The notes: generated by a model from the letters alone, not told the origin. A stretch of DNA of 64,000 bases from Fistulifera solaris (GCA_030295235.1 AP026155.1:248001-312000); one strand, 5' to 3'; positions 22,843 through 33,639 are shown, counted from the stretch's first letter. Program-made: numbers and translations.

Positions 22843-23177
22843 ACAAAAAGGACCTATGCACAGTTCTCTGTTCGTCGTCTAGTTGCCAACCTAAAATCGT
22901 TAGAAATTTGCATGTAATCATTTTGAATTTCTGTTGTTGGTTTCTATTCTCTGTATATTGAAGCGTAACATAAGCTGAAAGCCGTATACCTAGCTTGCTT
23001 GAAAATGGGGTAACTACCAGTACCGTTCAGATTTTGACGTTGTTTCAATCCGAAGGATTTTTCATCGCACAAGACGAAAAATCTTGGAAACGACGAAATA
23101 ATTCATTACTCCGAGTATTCATTATACTATATCGTTCCTTTCAATAATAACCGAAGCATTGAAAGGAGCAAAACAAA
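22843..23177. other. intergenic region
   Basis: Same-strand gap between the PSD gene and the CpeT-like gene. AT-rich; nothing specific seen. Confidence 0.4.
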
Positions 23178-23336
23178 ATGACAAGAAGAAAAGGAAATCA
23201 GTTTTATTTGCCTCTTGTGAGCTGGATGACGGCGTCGCTGCTGGCTTTGATCGTGAGCAGAGGGATTGCCTTTTTCTCGACGCGCTCTGCGCGTCGACCA
23301 TCAAGGAGAATGACCACCACAACTTCTTTCTTACTC

Positions 23337-23371
<35 letters not shown>

Positions 23372-24197
23372 CGATAGTTCCGACGGCGACATCAATGACT
23401 CGAACAATCTGTGGAAAACATTACTCGATCGCTTTCAAGGCGATTTTGATAACTACCAGCAAGTAATGCAAGATCGACAAGACGGACTCTATCCCAAAGA
23501 AGGAGGAGGCCACGAGCACATTCATTGTACGCTTATACCCGTCACCGAACAGACTCGTTTAGCGGCATTTTATTTTGATGGCATGCCGCAAGCCATTTTT
23601 CGGTTCCGTTACTATCATTTGCAACCGGTCATGGAACAGAATCATCGTGTCGTGGCGGTCGATACGACCTTGTACACATTACACCCCCACTTGGAGGCGC
23701 AACTGCGATTGCACTCCGTAGAGCCCATGCTTTGGCCGGATATTTTTCGAAACTTTACCGATAATCGGATCAATCTATTATCCAATTGTGAGGTTCGATG
23801 GACCTGGGAAATGGACCCCGTGCAACATGCGTATGCGGAATCGTACCATTCGTCCGACGAAGCGGCGGGGATACACGCCGTCATGGTGCACGGTCAAGCC
23901 ATTGTAGATAGTCAAATGGCACCAGGAACGAAAATACTGATACAAGATCAACTCAGTCTGTGGTCGGACGAATTTTGGATTCATGATCGAGGATATGATC
24001 CGAAAGACACGAGTAAGTTTATTTACGGAAATCAACGGGGAATACCGTATCGCTTGGATCGTGTGACCCGTATTGAACATGGACACCGAAGAGTGACTTC
24101 GAATGACTTGCAATGGACATTGGGGCCATCCTTTCGAACTGAAGCGCTGTATAAGGAGAAACTGGAAGCCGTAGGTGGTCCATCCGCAAAGCGATAA
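23178..24197 (+). CDS. CpeT/CpcT-like chromophore lyase family protein, plastid
   Basis: 339 residues in one intact exon. Residues 12-33 form a signal-peptide-like span ending RGIAFFSTRS, a Phe motif typical of plastid import. A run of about 13 Asn comes from a CAA microsatellite. The domain begins FQGDFDNYQQVMQDRQDGLY and continues with HEHIHCTLIPV, AAFYFDGMPQAIFRFRYYHL and YTLHPHLEAQLRLH, which matches the CpeT/CpcT family (bilin lyases of cyanobacteria, red and cryptophyte algae). Diatoms lack phycobilisomes, so the substrate is unclear: a relict lyase or a different chromophore or lipid ligand. Family assignment good; activity is not inferred. Confidence 0.8.
23336..23372 (+). repeat. (CAA)n microsatellite encoding poly-Asn
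   Basis: About 12 perfect trinucleotide units in frame in the linker after the targeting peptide of the CpeT-like protein; length likely variable between strains. Confidence 0.9.
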
Positions 24198-24232
24198 GAT
24201 AAAATTCAAGTCTTGTCATGGTTAACTAGCTA

Positions 24233-25212
24233 TTAATTCCACGACAACCACCGCTTCCAACTTCGTCGACGCAACTCAGTTTGCACTCTGTTCAATTCTT
24301 CTCTTACGTCGTCCACAGAGCGTGTACTACCTTTGCGGATTTCGTCTTGCAGTTGTAGCAGTTCGTACTCGAGTCGCTGGCGTTCAATCTCCTCCCATGA
24401 CGTAGTTGCTGATGGATTTTTCTGTTTCTCGGGGATCATGGCGGGATCGACGACTTGCCACGATGACATAGCATAGTGTGTCTGAAACAGGGGATCGTTC
24501 GGTTTCATTAATGACGCTTCAATGATAGTATCACTGACGTTACTACTACTTTCATCAGCGGCGTCATCATCGACAAAGGTAACAACGGGGGAACCCGTCA
24601 TAATTTCGAGTGCATCATCTTTCCGTATCCCCATGAGTGTATCTTTAATAGTTTCCGCATTCGCTAATAAAGACCCCGGAAGTGTATGCTCTTTCATTTC
24701 CGTCGCCAAGTGATAGGCTCCCATATGTTCCGTGACGAAACCCACGTTGACGTGAATCTTCTGTTGATCCATTTTTGTTTCTGTTGTTCTTGCGCACGTT
24801 CCGCAGCCGATAGTTCATCGAGCAATCGGTATTCCTTTTCTGTATTATCACAATAACTAGCAGCATGTACATCTTCTTGACCATAATGGGCACGCACCCA
24901 TTTCATGAACGCACTGGATTCATCGTTCACTGGCAACAACATGTCACGCAAGGTTGTATTCGATGACACAAACCACAAGCCAAAGTACGGAATCAATGTT
25001 CCCGCTGACACGTAAAAGAAACGAATCCAATTCTTCGGCCATGGCTTTTCGTCGGGTGTAATCTTGGCTGTTACGTCGTTCGTATTGTTTTGAAAGCGAT
25101 GGGCATGTTTGATCCAGAGTCGTCGCGACACGACGACTTGCGAACTCATGTGTCGATACGAAGAAATAACGATTCTCGAAGATAGTGCTGCTGTAGTGGA
25201 CGAAAAAAACAT
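24233..25212 (-). CDS. hypothetical mitochondrial membrane protein
   Basis: About 326 residues. The N terminus (SSRIVISSYRHMSSQVVVSR then RLWIKHAHRF) is basic and Ser-rich like a mitochondrial presequence. One membrane span follows (FFYVSAGTLIPYFGLWFVSS). The middle is soluble (VNVGFVTEHMGAYHLATEMK) and the C terminus is a charged coiled coil (WEEIERQRLEYELLQLQDEI... VREELNRVQTELRRRSWKRW). The frame changes at a T5 run on the plus strand (24772-24776); six would give KQKMDQQKIHVNVGF. I do not recognise the family; a respiratory-chain accessory or membrane-tether role is possible but unsupported. Its 5' flank was hit by a hAT element 78 bp upstream of the ATG. Confidence 0.6.
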
Positions 25213-25281
25213 GTTAACTATTTCTTTTAGTGATAATTTTATTCAAACAAGCTCGAAATGCGACACTTTTGTTTTGCGTTT

Positions 25282-25289
25282 GTTGCTAT
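25282..25289. repeat. target-site duplication, left (GTTGCTAT)
   Basis: Exact 8-bp match to 25884-25891; 8 bp is the rule for hAT insertions. Confidence 0.9.
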
Positions 25290-25883
25290 TAGAGGTGTGG
25301 CTAGAGGTAAAAATGGACTCTAGTGAAATGACTAGTGAGCCAAGTCATTCTAGTGAAGTGAAAAGTGAAAAAGTGAAAAGTGGTACTGATATCTGTATAG
25401 TGTAAAGTGTACAAGTCATTAGCTGTGTCCTGAAACCGGATGCACGATACTCCGGAGTAATAGGAAAGAGTTCCCTCCTCTCAATGGTTGCTAGGAAATG
25501 GCTAGGTGTTTGCGCTACATCAACAGCTTCGGAGAGAGTGTTCTCGAGTTGTGGCCTTGCTTTGAAGCGCACAAAATTGAAAGGGACCACACTGGAGACT
25601 CAGCTGAAATTGAAGTATAACCTGGCACCCTGTGGACTGACCATTGGTGAAAATAGGCAAAGCAATTTAAGTTACTAGATAAGTAGCTATTATTTGCTAT
25701 CGCTTCTTATTCCATTTGTGTCATGTTGCCATAGTTTTTTGCACCGTTCATGTCACACGTAGGCGTTACGTAGACATGGTACACTTCTAGTGAATCAAGT
25801 GGAGTAAAAAGTGAGTGAAGTGAAAAAGTGAAATTTTCAACTCTAGTGAAGTGACTAGTTCTAGTGAAAAAGCCACACCTCTA
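25290..25883 (+). mobile_element. hAT DNA transposon remnant
   Basis: 594 bp bounded by perfect 13-bp terminal inverted repeats, TAGAGGTGTGGCT and AGCCACACCTCTA, and by an exact 8-bp duplication GTTGCTAT. Inside both ends are clusters of AGTGAAGTGAAAAGTG-like subterminal repeats, as transposase-binding regions often show. The centre (25484-25678, plus strand) encodes 64 codons matching the hAT C-terminal dimerisation domain (WLGVCATSTASERVFSSCG). The rest of the transposase, including the catalytic domain, is missing, so this is an internally deleted, non-autonomous copy. The intact duplication and TIRs point to a fairly recent insertion, into the 5' flank of the gene ending at 25212. Confidence 0.92.
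25484..25678 (+). pseudogene. hAT transposase C-terminal fragment
   Basis: 64 codons: ARKWLGVCATSTASERVFSS then CGLALKRTKLKGTTLETQLK, the hAT dimerisation domain with its A-T-S-x-x-S-E-R-x-F-S core. No catalytic DDE part is present, so it cannot mobilise DNA alone. Confidence 0.88.
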
Positions 25884-25891
25884 GTTGCTAT
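25884..25891. repeat. target-site duplication, right (GTTGCTAT)
   Basis: Exact partner of 25282-25289. Confidence 0.9.
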
Positions 25892-26272
25892 GTGATAAAC
25901 ATCGCGTGATTTGTTTTTCGTGATCAAGTTTGCGGGTAGTCTGTCCGGTATCCGCTAGTCTGTACGCAGTACTTGTACGTAGTTTCCCAGCAGAGAGCGG
26001 GACTCCCTACTCCTAACCTTACTCGACGACGACTCTTCATTCCTCATCATCATCTTTGCTTGAGTCACTTTAGTCGTGGTGAGACGCGAAAAAGATCTCC
26101 CTCATCAAAGCACCGCGAGTTGAAACATGGATGCCCGACAAAACTTCGAGCACAATATTATGATGATGGAAAACAGCAAAGAAACACAATAGAATAATAG
26201 AAAAAAGCGTTTATTACAACAAGTTCGTACTACAGATAAACACAGAACCGACTCGTATCGAAAATACCGCAA

Positions 26273-26870
26273 ATGACTGCCACCACCAACACTGAAGCCT
26301 ATCAGCTCAAAGACGCCGGTTTGGTTTCCGAACAAGCCCTGGAATCCTTGTTGATTGAACTCTCCAATTATGCGGCCAAATCATGTTTACCCAAAGAGGA
26401 AACACCACCTACTGAAGAGCAATTGACCATTGCTGCCGAAATGGCCGCCGCCAAATTAGAACGCATCGGTTGGACGGTCGGTTACCGGTGGACGGAACGA
26501 TTGGCCCAACACAAAACGTGGAATGCCGTCACGGCGGGCGACGAAGCGGCCGCGGTGGCGGCACAACAACTCGAGGCCGTCAAATTCCTGTGCAAGGAAG
26601 TGTGGATGGAAGTTTTTCGAAAGCAAATTGACAAATTGCAAACGAATCATCGGGGGTATTTGTTCTCAAGGATTTGGATCTGAAATGGATGACGCGGTTC
26701 CCGGCGGGGCCGGAACACTCGCGAGTTGCGGCCATTCGGTTTTTGGCGTTTCCCTGTGGATTGATTCGGGGGCTTTGGCCAATTTGGGGATCCCCGCCGT
26801 GGTGTCGTGTGACTTTTTGGCAGATGGACAGAACATGTCGGCGTGTAGTTTTAATATTAAAGTCAAGTAA
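26273..26870 (+). CDS. TRAPPC6: TRAPP complex subunit TRAPPC6 (Trs33)
   Basis: Subunit of the TRAPP tethering complex, which activates Rab1/Ypt1 at the Golgi. About 199 residues. Family blocks: KLERIGWTVGYRWTERLAQH, VKFLCKEVWMEVFRKQIDKL, QTNHRGVFVLKDLDLKWMTR, FLAFPCGLIRG followed by ALANLGIPAVVSCDF; the FPCGLIRGALxNLGI step is diagnostic of Bet3/Trs33-fold proteins. Two one-base losses appear, both in G5 runs preceded by C: 26652-26656 (six Gs give NHRGVFV) and 26768-26772 (six Gs give IRGALANLG). Both lie inside highly conserved sequence, favouring assembly error. Ends at TAA 26868-26870. Confidence 0.88.
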
Positions 26871-26919
26871 CTAAGGAAGGAACTAATGATCAAGATTGGT
26901 TAAAAGTTTTTTCTTTCTA

Positions 26920-27400
26920 TTAGTTCTTGTTGGCGCTTTTACATACTTCCACTGTTTCGGGTTTTTCTAGTTTCTCAACCGTTCGTTGTGTAATGGGTTC
27001 GACATGGGTCTGATCGTCTCCTACCGTATGCTCGGGCTTTATTTTCACCTCTGTCGTTAAAATAGAGAAAAAAGTATCCAATGATAAAAAAAGGTGAGTC
27101 TTTCGTGCATCCTTACCGAACGCGCACACACAATCTTCACGTACGATAATTTCCCGTCTCCTGGTTCAATTCACCCCGAACAATATGATGCCGTAACATA
27201 TCTTCGGCTTCATCCACCATGGTCATTAAACCTTCAAAATGATCTCCCACGGTAGGAACTGCCTTATTCTTGACGAATTCGGCTTTGATAGCCAGTCGAC
27301 TTTCCTCCATGGCACGCTGATCTCCGGCAAACAGATTTTTGCGGGCGCGGAACAGTCGACGATATCCGGATAAGACACGAGCTTTCGGTGCGAGTGACAT
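26920..27400 (-). CDS. LYR-motif complex III assembly factor (LYRM7/MZM1)
   Basis: Mitochondrial chaperone that in other eukaryotes stabilises the Rieske Fe-S protein before insertion into complex III. Two exons (27400-27145, 27050-26920) around a 94-bp intron join as GNYQVKIKPEHTVG; 128 residues. The LYR-like N terminus is SGYRRLFRARKNLFAGDQRA, then IKAEFVKNKAVPTVGDHFEG and the F/L-rich helix MVDEAEDMLRHHIVRGELN, the expected three-helix layout of the family. No frame problems. Convergent with TRAPPC6, 49 bp between stops. Confidence 0.8.
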
Positions 27401-27976
27401 GGAGCTAGCGGTATAAAAGGTAAGAAAAGGAAGATGGAGATGTAATCGATGGAGAGCGACTTCAGATAGTTTGCAATAAGTAGTTGTTGCCAGTAAATAA
27501 TAATAAATGCGTCTTTAATTTTCACGGCATATCGGGGGCCTCTGTCAGACTTGGTCATCCAGAAGATTCCAAATTCCCTGCTGGCACAATGCAAAGCCAC
27601 TAAGGACAAGTTTCAAAAAAAAATACTACAGTTAGGTACTCGTAGTACTTTGTACTTGCCTACAAGGTATGGCCGTAAAGGTAGCCTTAGTTAGGTATTA
27701 GGTACATACCGGTAATTGTACGGTGCGCTTGTCATAGTGTCTTTATCTGATCTATGGAGGAATCTATCAAGCGCGTTTTTTAAAGTCAAAGCGGCATTTC
27801 TTACAAACGAAGCCCCTGCTAACCCAATCCTGTAGAAAAGGTGACACGATCCGATCGCTGGAAATACATGCGTAAAGCTCAAAAGAACGATAATATGGAT
27901 ATATAGTTAGATCTAGCTAATTTAAATCAGGTCGTTTCAAGTTTTATCATGCAGATAATTGGATTAATTAAATTGT
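27401..27976. other. intergenic region, GTAC-rich
   Basis: Upstream of LYRM7 and downstream of the UBA protein. Around 27632-27720 GTAC/GGTA words recur (GGTACTCGTAGTACTTTGTA) and a TACCGGTA palindrome lies at 27707-27714. No gene seen. Confidence 0.45.
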
Positions 27977-28779
27977 TTAGGATGGGACCAGCACGTAGAT
28001 ATCAAAGGAGTTGTACATAGCCGCCATCAATTCAGAGACATCCGATCCGAGATCGGTGTAAGGAAAAATGCTTTCCAAGCTCTCCCATAGCTCGTTCTCG
28101 GAAGAATGGATTCGTGCATACGCGCCGTTCGCGGCAAATTGTTGCGGACGCGGGTGGGTGTCGATCAATACACTTTTGATCCAGGAGATAGACAGACGAG
28201 GACTGTTTCGGGGGTCTTTGTTATCAAACAAGCAACCCATCCGGAAGAGGATTCCCGTATATAACGGAGCATTTCTGGTAAACCCAATGGACTACTGCGG
28301 TCGTGACACAAAACTCCTTGCCGAATGCCTCCCAAAAGCTGGAGCTGGGGGAAAATGCCCTTTTCTAAAATTTCTTCGGCCGAAAGGTGCTCCGCAGTGT
28401 TCTTCGAAAAATTTTGTTGATAGATTACCAATCCGTTTTGAATGACTTCTTCCAGGAAAGGAGCGTTGACGTGACTCACGGTGTCGTCATTGATTGTTGT
28501 GTTTAGCAAAAAGTTTCTAGCGGCGGATAAAGCCATGCAGGTACATCCCGATCGCCCATCCTCATATGAATACTGGCTTATATTTGAGTGAATCATTTGG
28601 ATAGTCGAAGAAGGAGAGGAATCATTAGTCCTTGTATCACTTGTTACAGTGCCGTGCATCAGGAGATAATTAGCTGCATTTTCAACTTGTCCATCGCAGA
28701 TTCGGAGCGCTTCCGACGCTGCTTCTACAGAGAATCCTAACGCCGTCAACAAGGAAATGGCATTTTCTATATCCGACAT
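27977..28779 (-). CDS. UBA-domain protein with papain-like peptidase features
   Basis: About 267 residues. Residues 3-42 are a UBA domain (AISLLTALGFSVEAASEALR... GQVENAANYLL). The rest is a single domain with a possible nucleophile Cys in DGRSGCTCMALSAARNFLL and a possible His in SVLIDTHPRPQQFAANGAYA, the Cys-helix / strand-D-x-H-P arrangement found in papain-fold deubiquitinases; the end is SFDIYVLVPS. I do not recognise a named family, so deubiquitinase activity is inference from the UBA domain and Cys/His spacing. A T4 run at 28174-28177 interrupts the frame; five would give GSKSVLIDTHPRP. Start: ATG directly before the UBA domain. Confidence 0.65.
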
Positions 28780-29098
28780 GGTTGCATGTTAAATTAAATT
28801 GCAAACGAAAGAAACAAATGACATCGCCTCCTCAGAAGAAGAAAAGGCAATTCTCTGATTGTGTCGTACCGGTAATTATCTATTGTCAAGCGTTTGTTCT
28901 TCATTGTGAAGCTGTTTTTCGTAGTTCTGCTCTCTAGAATGCCTTTCGTCGAACCAAATGATAATAAAAACTAGATTAGAATATAAAATAGACATCGGAT
29001 TATTTTGCTTAAATTTTGTATGGACAGGAGAACGACGTAACAAAGCAACTTTTTACAATCAAAAGATTGGCGCCAAGCCAAGAATAAATCACCTTTCT
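28780..29098. other. intergenic region
   Basis: Same-strand gap between the HSF-type gene's 3' end and the UBA gene's start. One TACCGGTA palindrome at 28867-28874; nothing else. Confidence 0.45.
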
Positions 29099-29984
29099 TC
29101 AGATTTTCTTTTCTTCGTCCTCTTCCTCGTCATCGTGTGAAATATCGTCCTGGTTCTTGACGCCCTTGATTTTATTTCGCTTCATCATGGATGCCAACAT
29201 CGGCTTGTCTTTCACAAAGAGATCGTGATAGTACGCGCCCTTACCACGACCCTCTGTGATGCGTTGAAAGTCATACAAGTTGAGCTGTCTTTGAAAGCTG
29301 GAAAAGCGACTCATGCGGAAGTATTTCGGCATTATAGTCTTGACAAAATCACGCGGCTTGTGGATGGCGAACGCTTTGCCGTGCGGAAGGAACGAAGCTA
29401 TCTCGCGACCTCCTTCCTGTCGTTCCAGTTCTTGAAGAATCTGATGAAGCTTTTGAGGAAAAGATCCAGAGCGTCCCTTGCGCTTGATCTCTGCAGGAGT
29501 TGCTTTATGCAGGATGCTTCCTGAGTCTTGCTGCTCGCGCAGATGCTGTGCTTGGAGAACGTTGGCAAGATCGCCCGCGTGATTAGGGAAGCGAAGATAC
29601 TCCCACACCAGGATCCGGGATGGTGGCTGCTCTAAGAGCTGCCAGTCGATCTAGGGAGCTGTTTTCGATTGGGAAGTTTTGCGGCTGCTGACGTTGAAGC
29701 AGCAGTGCTAGTGCATCTACTGGTGACCGTGCAGCAAGAGAAGCTAGACCATTTGAATCTGCGCCTAGGAGAGCGAGCTGATGAATGAGCAGGGCTTTCT
29801 GCCGTTCTTCGGCTTGCTGTTGAAGAACCAGCGAAGCAAGGATCGACGACATGTTGGGGTTGGCGGATGAAAGCCCGAGGCTTTCGCTGCCCCCCAATCC
29901 GAGGTACGATTGAACGGGAAGCATGCCTGCGTTGCGGTTGAGCAGAGCGGAGAGCTCGGCAGAAATGTTGTTTCGAATGTCCAT
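29099..29984 (-). CDS. heat-shock-factor type transcription factor
   Basis: About 294 residues from the ATG at 29984. The N-terminal half is Leu/Gln-rich (SILASLVLQQQAEERQKALL). The HSF DNA-binding domain follows: SFPQKLHQILQELERQEGGR, IASFLPHGKAFAIHKPRDFV, IMPKYFRMSRFSSFQRQLNL YDF and the wing GRGKGAYYHDLFVKDKPML. The recognition helix (MSRFSSFQRQLNLYDF) is intact. In diatoms this domain defines the most expanded transcription-factor family; here the domain is C-terminal and no HR-A/B trimerisation coiled coil is obvious. The tail is acidic (DDISHDDEEEDEEKK). A G3 run at 29586-29588 (plus strand) shifts the frame; two would give SSLPNHAGDLANVLQ. Confidence 0.88.
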
Positions 29985-31600
29985 GAGGAAAAGCAATTTC
30001 GGCTATTAGATTGCGTTTTACCTGTTGTGAATGTCAATCACAGCTTGTTGTTGTCGTTGGATGGTACTTATGTCTAACTGATGGTTCGGTCGGGAAAACG
30101 TACGAAGGCCGAAAGGTGCAAAAGTTCGGCTCGAGGCAAGAATTTTTGCAACTTTCATTGCCCTCGGGCGTCCGGAGAACGCATCGGAAGTTCTATCTTC
30201 GTAACGTTGTACACTATTCCATATACAATCCAGCAACCGCTTCACCAACTTCGTTCAACTTCTCCGACTTTGGCTCCTGACGCGTGCCGCATTCCGAATC
30301 AGCGAAGAAGTGCGCTTAGAAAAGAAGAAAATCATCAAACTGTAGGGTAGGGATGGTGTAATCAGCATCTAGTGGAAACATACTATCGATTGAAACTAGG
30401 TTAGAGCCAGCCGAACAGCCTCCATCATCCCTCCAAAAGCGAAGACGTCCCGATTTTCTTCAAAATTCTGCCAGTTACATTTGAAGATTTGTTAACAAAA
30501 GGTCCAAAGTAAAGGTTCTCTGTTTCGAATAGATAAAGTTGTGGTTGTGGTACCAGATACCAGATACCAGGTACCAAAAGTTGAAAACGGAACATGAACT
30601 ATAGCGTTAGATGTACCGTATTGTTGGTTGGGAAAGAAAAGTAGTAGAGTAAGTTGATTCAGTACCTAGTACCTAGTAACGAGCTAGGTAAAGAATAAGT
30701 AGTCATCAGTCATCAATCATCATGAGGTCATTTTCACGAATCCGAACCTCGAACCTCGATAAACGCAAATTCGTAACTAAAGGTTGTCAAATACTACGGA
30801 GAAAATAAATCTTTCACCTTTCTCTAAACTCCGAAGAGCTTATTGCTTATTGCATGCTTTATTTATCACTCATCACTCCCTACTCTTTTTCTACGCCTAC
30901 TTCTGTCGGCTGTAGCCAAGTCCTCTCGTCTCTCGTCACTCGTTACTCGTTAAAGAGCTCTGAGTCTGATGAGCTCTCCAGCCTTTCAATTCCCAAGTCC
31001 CAAGGCAATACCATGTATTCGTGTTGAATTTACCTGGTACCAGGTACCAGGTATTGTGCCACAAACCACAATCTCAAATTGCGAAAAACAAGAAAAAAAT
31101 CATCCAATTTCGGATGTGCGAGGTGCCACGGGCCACGGATCACGATTACGGAATGCAAGTACGTTTTTTTGTGAAATCAGAAACAGGCCGCTCCGAACTC
31201 CGAACTCTGTGGACTCTGGGACAGTGATATTTTCTGACATCTGGGAACGACGTTAAAATTCTGCCTCATCGTAGACGCTACGTAGAATGTTGTACTGGGA
31301 GGCAGAATTTTAACGTCCTTCCCTGACATCGTCGGACCACACGTCGCACTCGCACGTCTTTTTTAGCCTCTTCCCTAAGTCTATGGCCATCAAGAGGATT
31401 TAGTCCGCCACTGCCCTCATTTTTTCTGGAGCGATAGACTTTGGGATACTCCGTATAAGATAAACGCATCTGGAAACAAGATATACATAATGCAACATTG
31501 CAAACTGTGCATTTTGAGAATAAATTTCAACTTCTCTGCGCTCTAGCATTTACGCCATATTACCCCACTGTTATTTCCCTTTTCATGGGAATTGCAAAGG
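29985..31600. other. 1.6-kb intergenic region with a MITE and GGTACC clusters
   Basis: Holds MITE copy 1 (31243-31323) and two clusters of overlapping GATACCAGGTACC-type words (about 30548-30580 and 31034-31055), plus CTAGTACCTAGTA at about 30660. No protein-like frame seen. Nothing here explains its size. Confidence 0.5.
31243..31323 (+). mobile_element. 81-bp MITE, copy 1
   Basis: Palindromic-ended element. The left end GGGAACGACGTTAAAATTCT and the reverse complement of the right end GGGAAGGACGTTAAAATTCT differ at one base. It is flanked by TGACATC at 31235-31241 and 31324-31330 (7-bp direct repeat, one base offset on the left). The centre includes GTAGACGCTACGTAGAATGT. Copy 2 at 35732-35812 has the same length in the opposite orientation. 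Confidence 0.8.
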
Positions 31601-33210
31601 TCATAACTGCTCTATCTTCGGTTTACACGAAGCAGATTTTGCCGCCAAAGAAAAACAAAGGGCACTTGACAGGTAGCCAAAGCAAACGCCCGAAGAAAGT
31701 AAAGCTGACAGTTCGTCGCTGTTTGCACCACCGGATTGACCGTAGAGGTATCCTAATATACTTGGCGCTAAATTTCCAATAGCGCCGGTCAAAGTAAACA
31801 TACCTTGGGCCGTGCCTCCGACCGTTGATCCAACCGCCGCCTGTAACGTGCTTATTGTTGGCCCGAACCAGCATTCAGCCACCTTAATTTGAATAAATGT
31901 TAGTTTTGTAGAAATCAGACGTGATAAACAAAATACTGTTGCCGAAAACTTACTAAATATTCAACAGCAAGCCAAGCCATCGCGGACTCAAATGGTATGT
32001 CGGGCTGTACTGCTAGAAACCATGCCGGTGCTGCTAGTATTGAGCCGATGACTGGCACCCACATCCGAACTCCCCCATTGTCCTGCACCTCTTGATCGGA
32101 AGCGCGAGATGAGAGCCAGTCAGCGGTTGCCCCACCCAGAATTCCGCTCATGGAAGCTATGCCAGCACTAATAAATGCCTGAGCAACCGCGTATTCTGTT
32201 TGAAAGTCGCTAAATTCCATTCTAAAGAAAGGAGCTGCCCACACTCCGATGCAAAGACCCGAAGAAAAGCGTAGAAAGCTGCCTAAGAAAATCCATCTGG
32301 CGCGCTCGGAGGACAGGACTGACGCTATATCCGATCCGATTTGTGAGAACTGATCGTCCGAATTAGTGTTAAGTGAAGAGCTTCCCTCTTTTGACCTGAG
32401 TTGCTTCTCTTGATTTCGTTCCGTATCATCATCTAATAAGAAAACGGTCAACGCTGTTGCAAAAATACCAAAGCCACCCACCACGTCTAGAGACGATCGC
32501 CAGCCGACCGACTCGTCCAGTAATAACGTCAATGACGACAATCCACTCGCGAGCGCGACTCCCGTTCCATAAATCGACGATGCCGTCGCTTGTCGATCGC
32601 GGGTGACACGGTCGCGCAGCAGCGTGTAAGCTGTCGGTGTCGAAAAGGCACACGCCAATCCCATCAACACTCGCCATCCCAGGACCAGTTCAAACGAATC
32701 CGCCAAGGAGGTTCCGATGGTGGCAGCCGACCACACGACGGCCGACGCTACGGTCAATTGCTTTCGATTAAAGCGATCTGCCGCGATACCCGCACCTAAA
32801 GAAGCTACGGCAAACAACGCTGTGAACGCCAATGAAGCCAACAGACCGTATTGCACTTGACTAAATCCAATGTCCACATTCATCGCCGAAAGGGCCTGGG
32901 CGTCGGCTGAAAAATCCACCAAATAATACAGTGATGATCGACTCCATTGGTTGGATATATAAATGAACCAGAGAGGTAAACAGCACTTCCAAAACCACGA
33001 GATCGATGGTTCGGGTGTGTCGTTCTTAATGACTTGTAAGCGCGTGCGAAGTCTTTTCGGAATCTGTTCGGCTACAAATGCTGAATGCCCGGGGACTTTT
33101 CCCAATGTAACAAGAGAAGGATATGTGGTTATCCTAGACTGAGGAACAAAGGAATAAACGTGTGTTCCGACGAGGAGTAAGCCCCACAAACCAAGTATAA
33201 GAGATTTCAT
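31601..33210 (-). CDS. major facilitator superfamily transporter, plastid-type presequence
   Basis: Two exons (33210-31954, 31882-31601) around a 71-bp intron join as VEYLVAECWFGPT; about 512 residues, no frame faults. N terminus: signal peptide (LILGLWGLLLVGTHVYS) followed directly by FVPQ, the ASAF/P-type site for plastid import. The MFS part has about 12 spans with the loop 2-3 signature ASLGAGIAADRFNRKQLTVA and a repeat-like GGATADWLSSRAS in the C half; a long charged central loop separates halves. The closest general relatives are organellar anion and Spinster-type carriers; substrate cannot be read from sequence. A plastid envelope location is inferred from the presequence. Confidence 0.82.
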
Positions 33211-33639
33211 GAATTCGTATATAAATCAATAGCTTGTGGCGGCTGGAGAATACGAAGCGGCTTTCTCTCTCTCTCTCTCTCTTCTCTTCCGTCTGATATA
33301 AGCAGGGACTGGCTCTATCGGCGGAGCAACTTTATGGAAGATCTCATTCGCCATCGTCGGACAGTGCAGGTTTCTTCGTATATTTTCACGTTTTTGTTTG
33401 CCAGTCCCGAATGGATCGTGACCGAGCAAATCCTACAAAGGAAGAACGAGCTGCTCATGTGAAGTACCTACCAATGAGTGACATGTATAGTTCTAAAATA
33501 GGTTTAATGACAAGCTAATCCAAAAATTGCGGCTTCTCGTAGACTTCAATATTAAAATAATGTTTCTACAAAAAAACATGAACTATAACCACGATCCACT
33601 AGAGTTGCAAGAGCAGTGATTGTCTAGCCGTCTCACTGC
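33211..33639. other. intergenic region with CT microsatellite
   Basis: Upstream of the MFS gene and downstream of the telobox Myb gene. A CT dinucleotide run lies at about 33264-33282. A short minus-strand frame through it (33226-33429) encodes a charged peptide but has no homology clue. Confidence 0.5.
33264..33282. repeat. (CT)n microsatellite
   Basis: Nine or so perfect CT units about 55 bp upstream of the MFS start codon; could be part of its 5' untranslated region. Confidence 0.85.

Larger units (their letters stand above)
25213..26272. other. divergent intergenic region carrying a hAT insertion
   Basis: Lies upstream of the mitochondrial unknown (minus) and TRAPPC6 (plus). More than half is the 594-bp hAT remnant at 25290-25883; the remainder shows nothing specific. 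Confidence 0.7.

Noticed and set aside
27226-27882. minus-strand frames near LYRM7
   Set aside because: One overlaps LYRM7 exon 1 in another frame; the other is a short hydrophobic-mixed peptide with no support.
33226-33429. 67-codon charged frame through the CT repeat
   Set aside because: The Arg/Glu run is simply the translated CT/AG microsatellite; nothing else supports coding.
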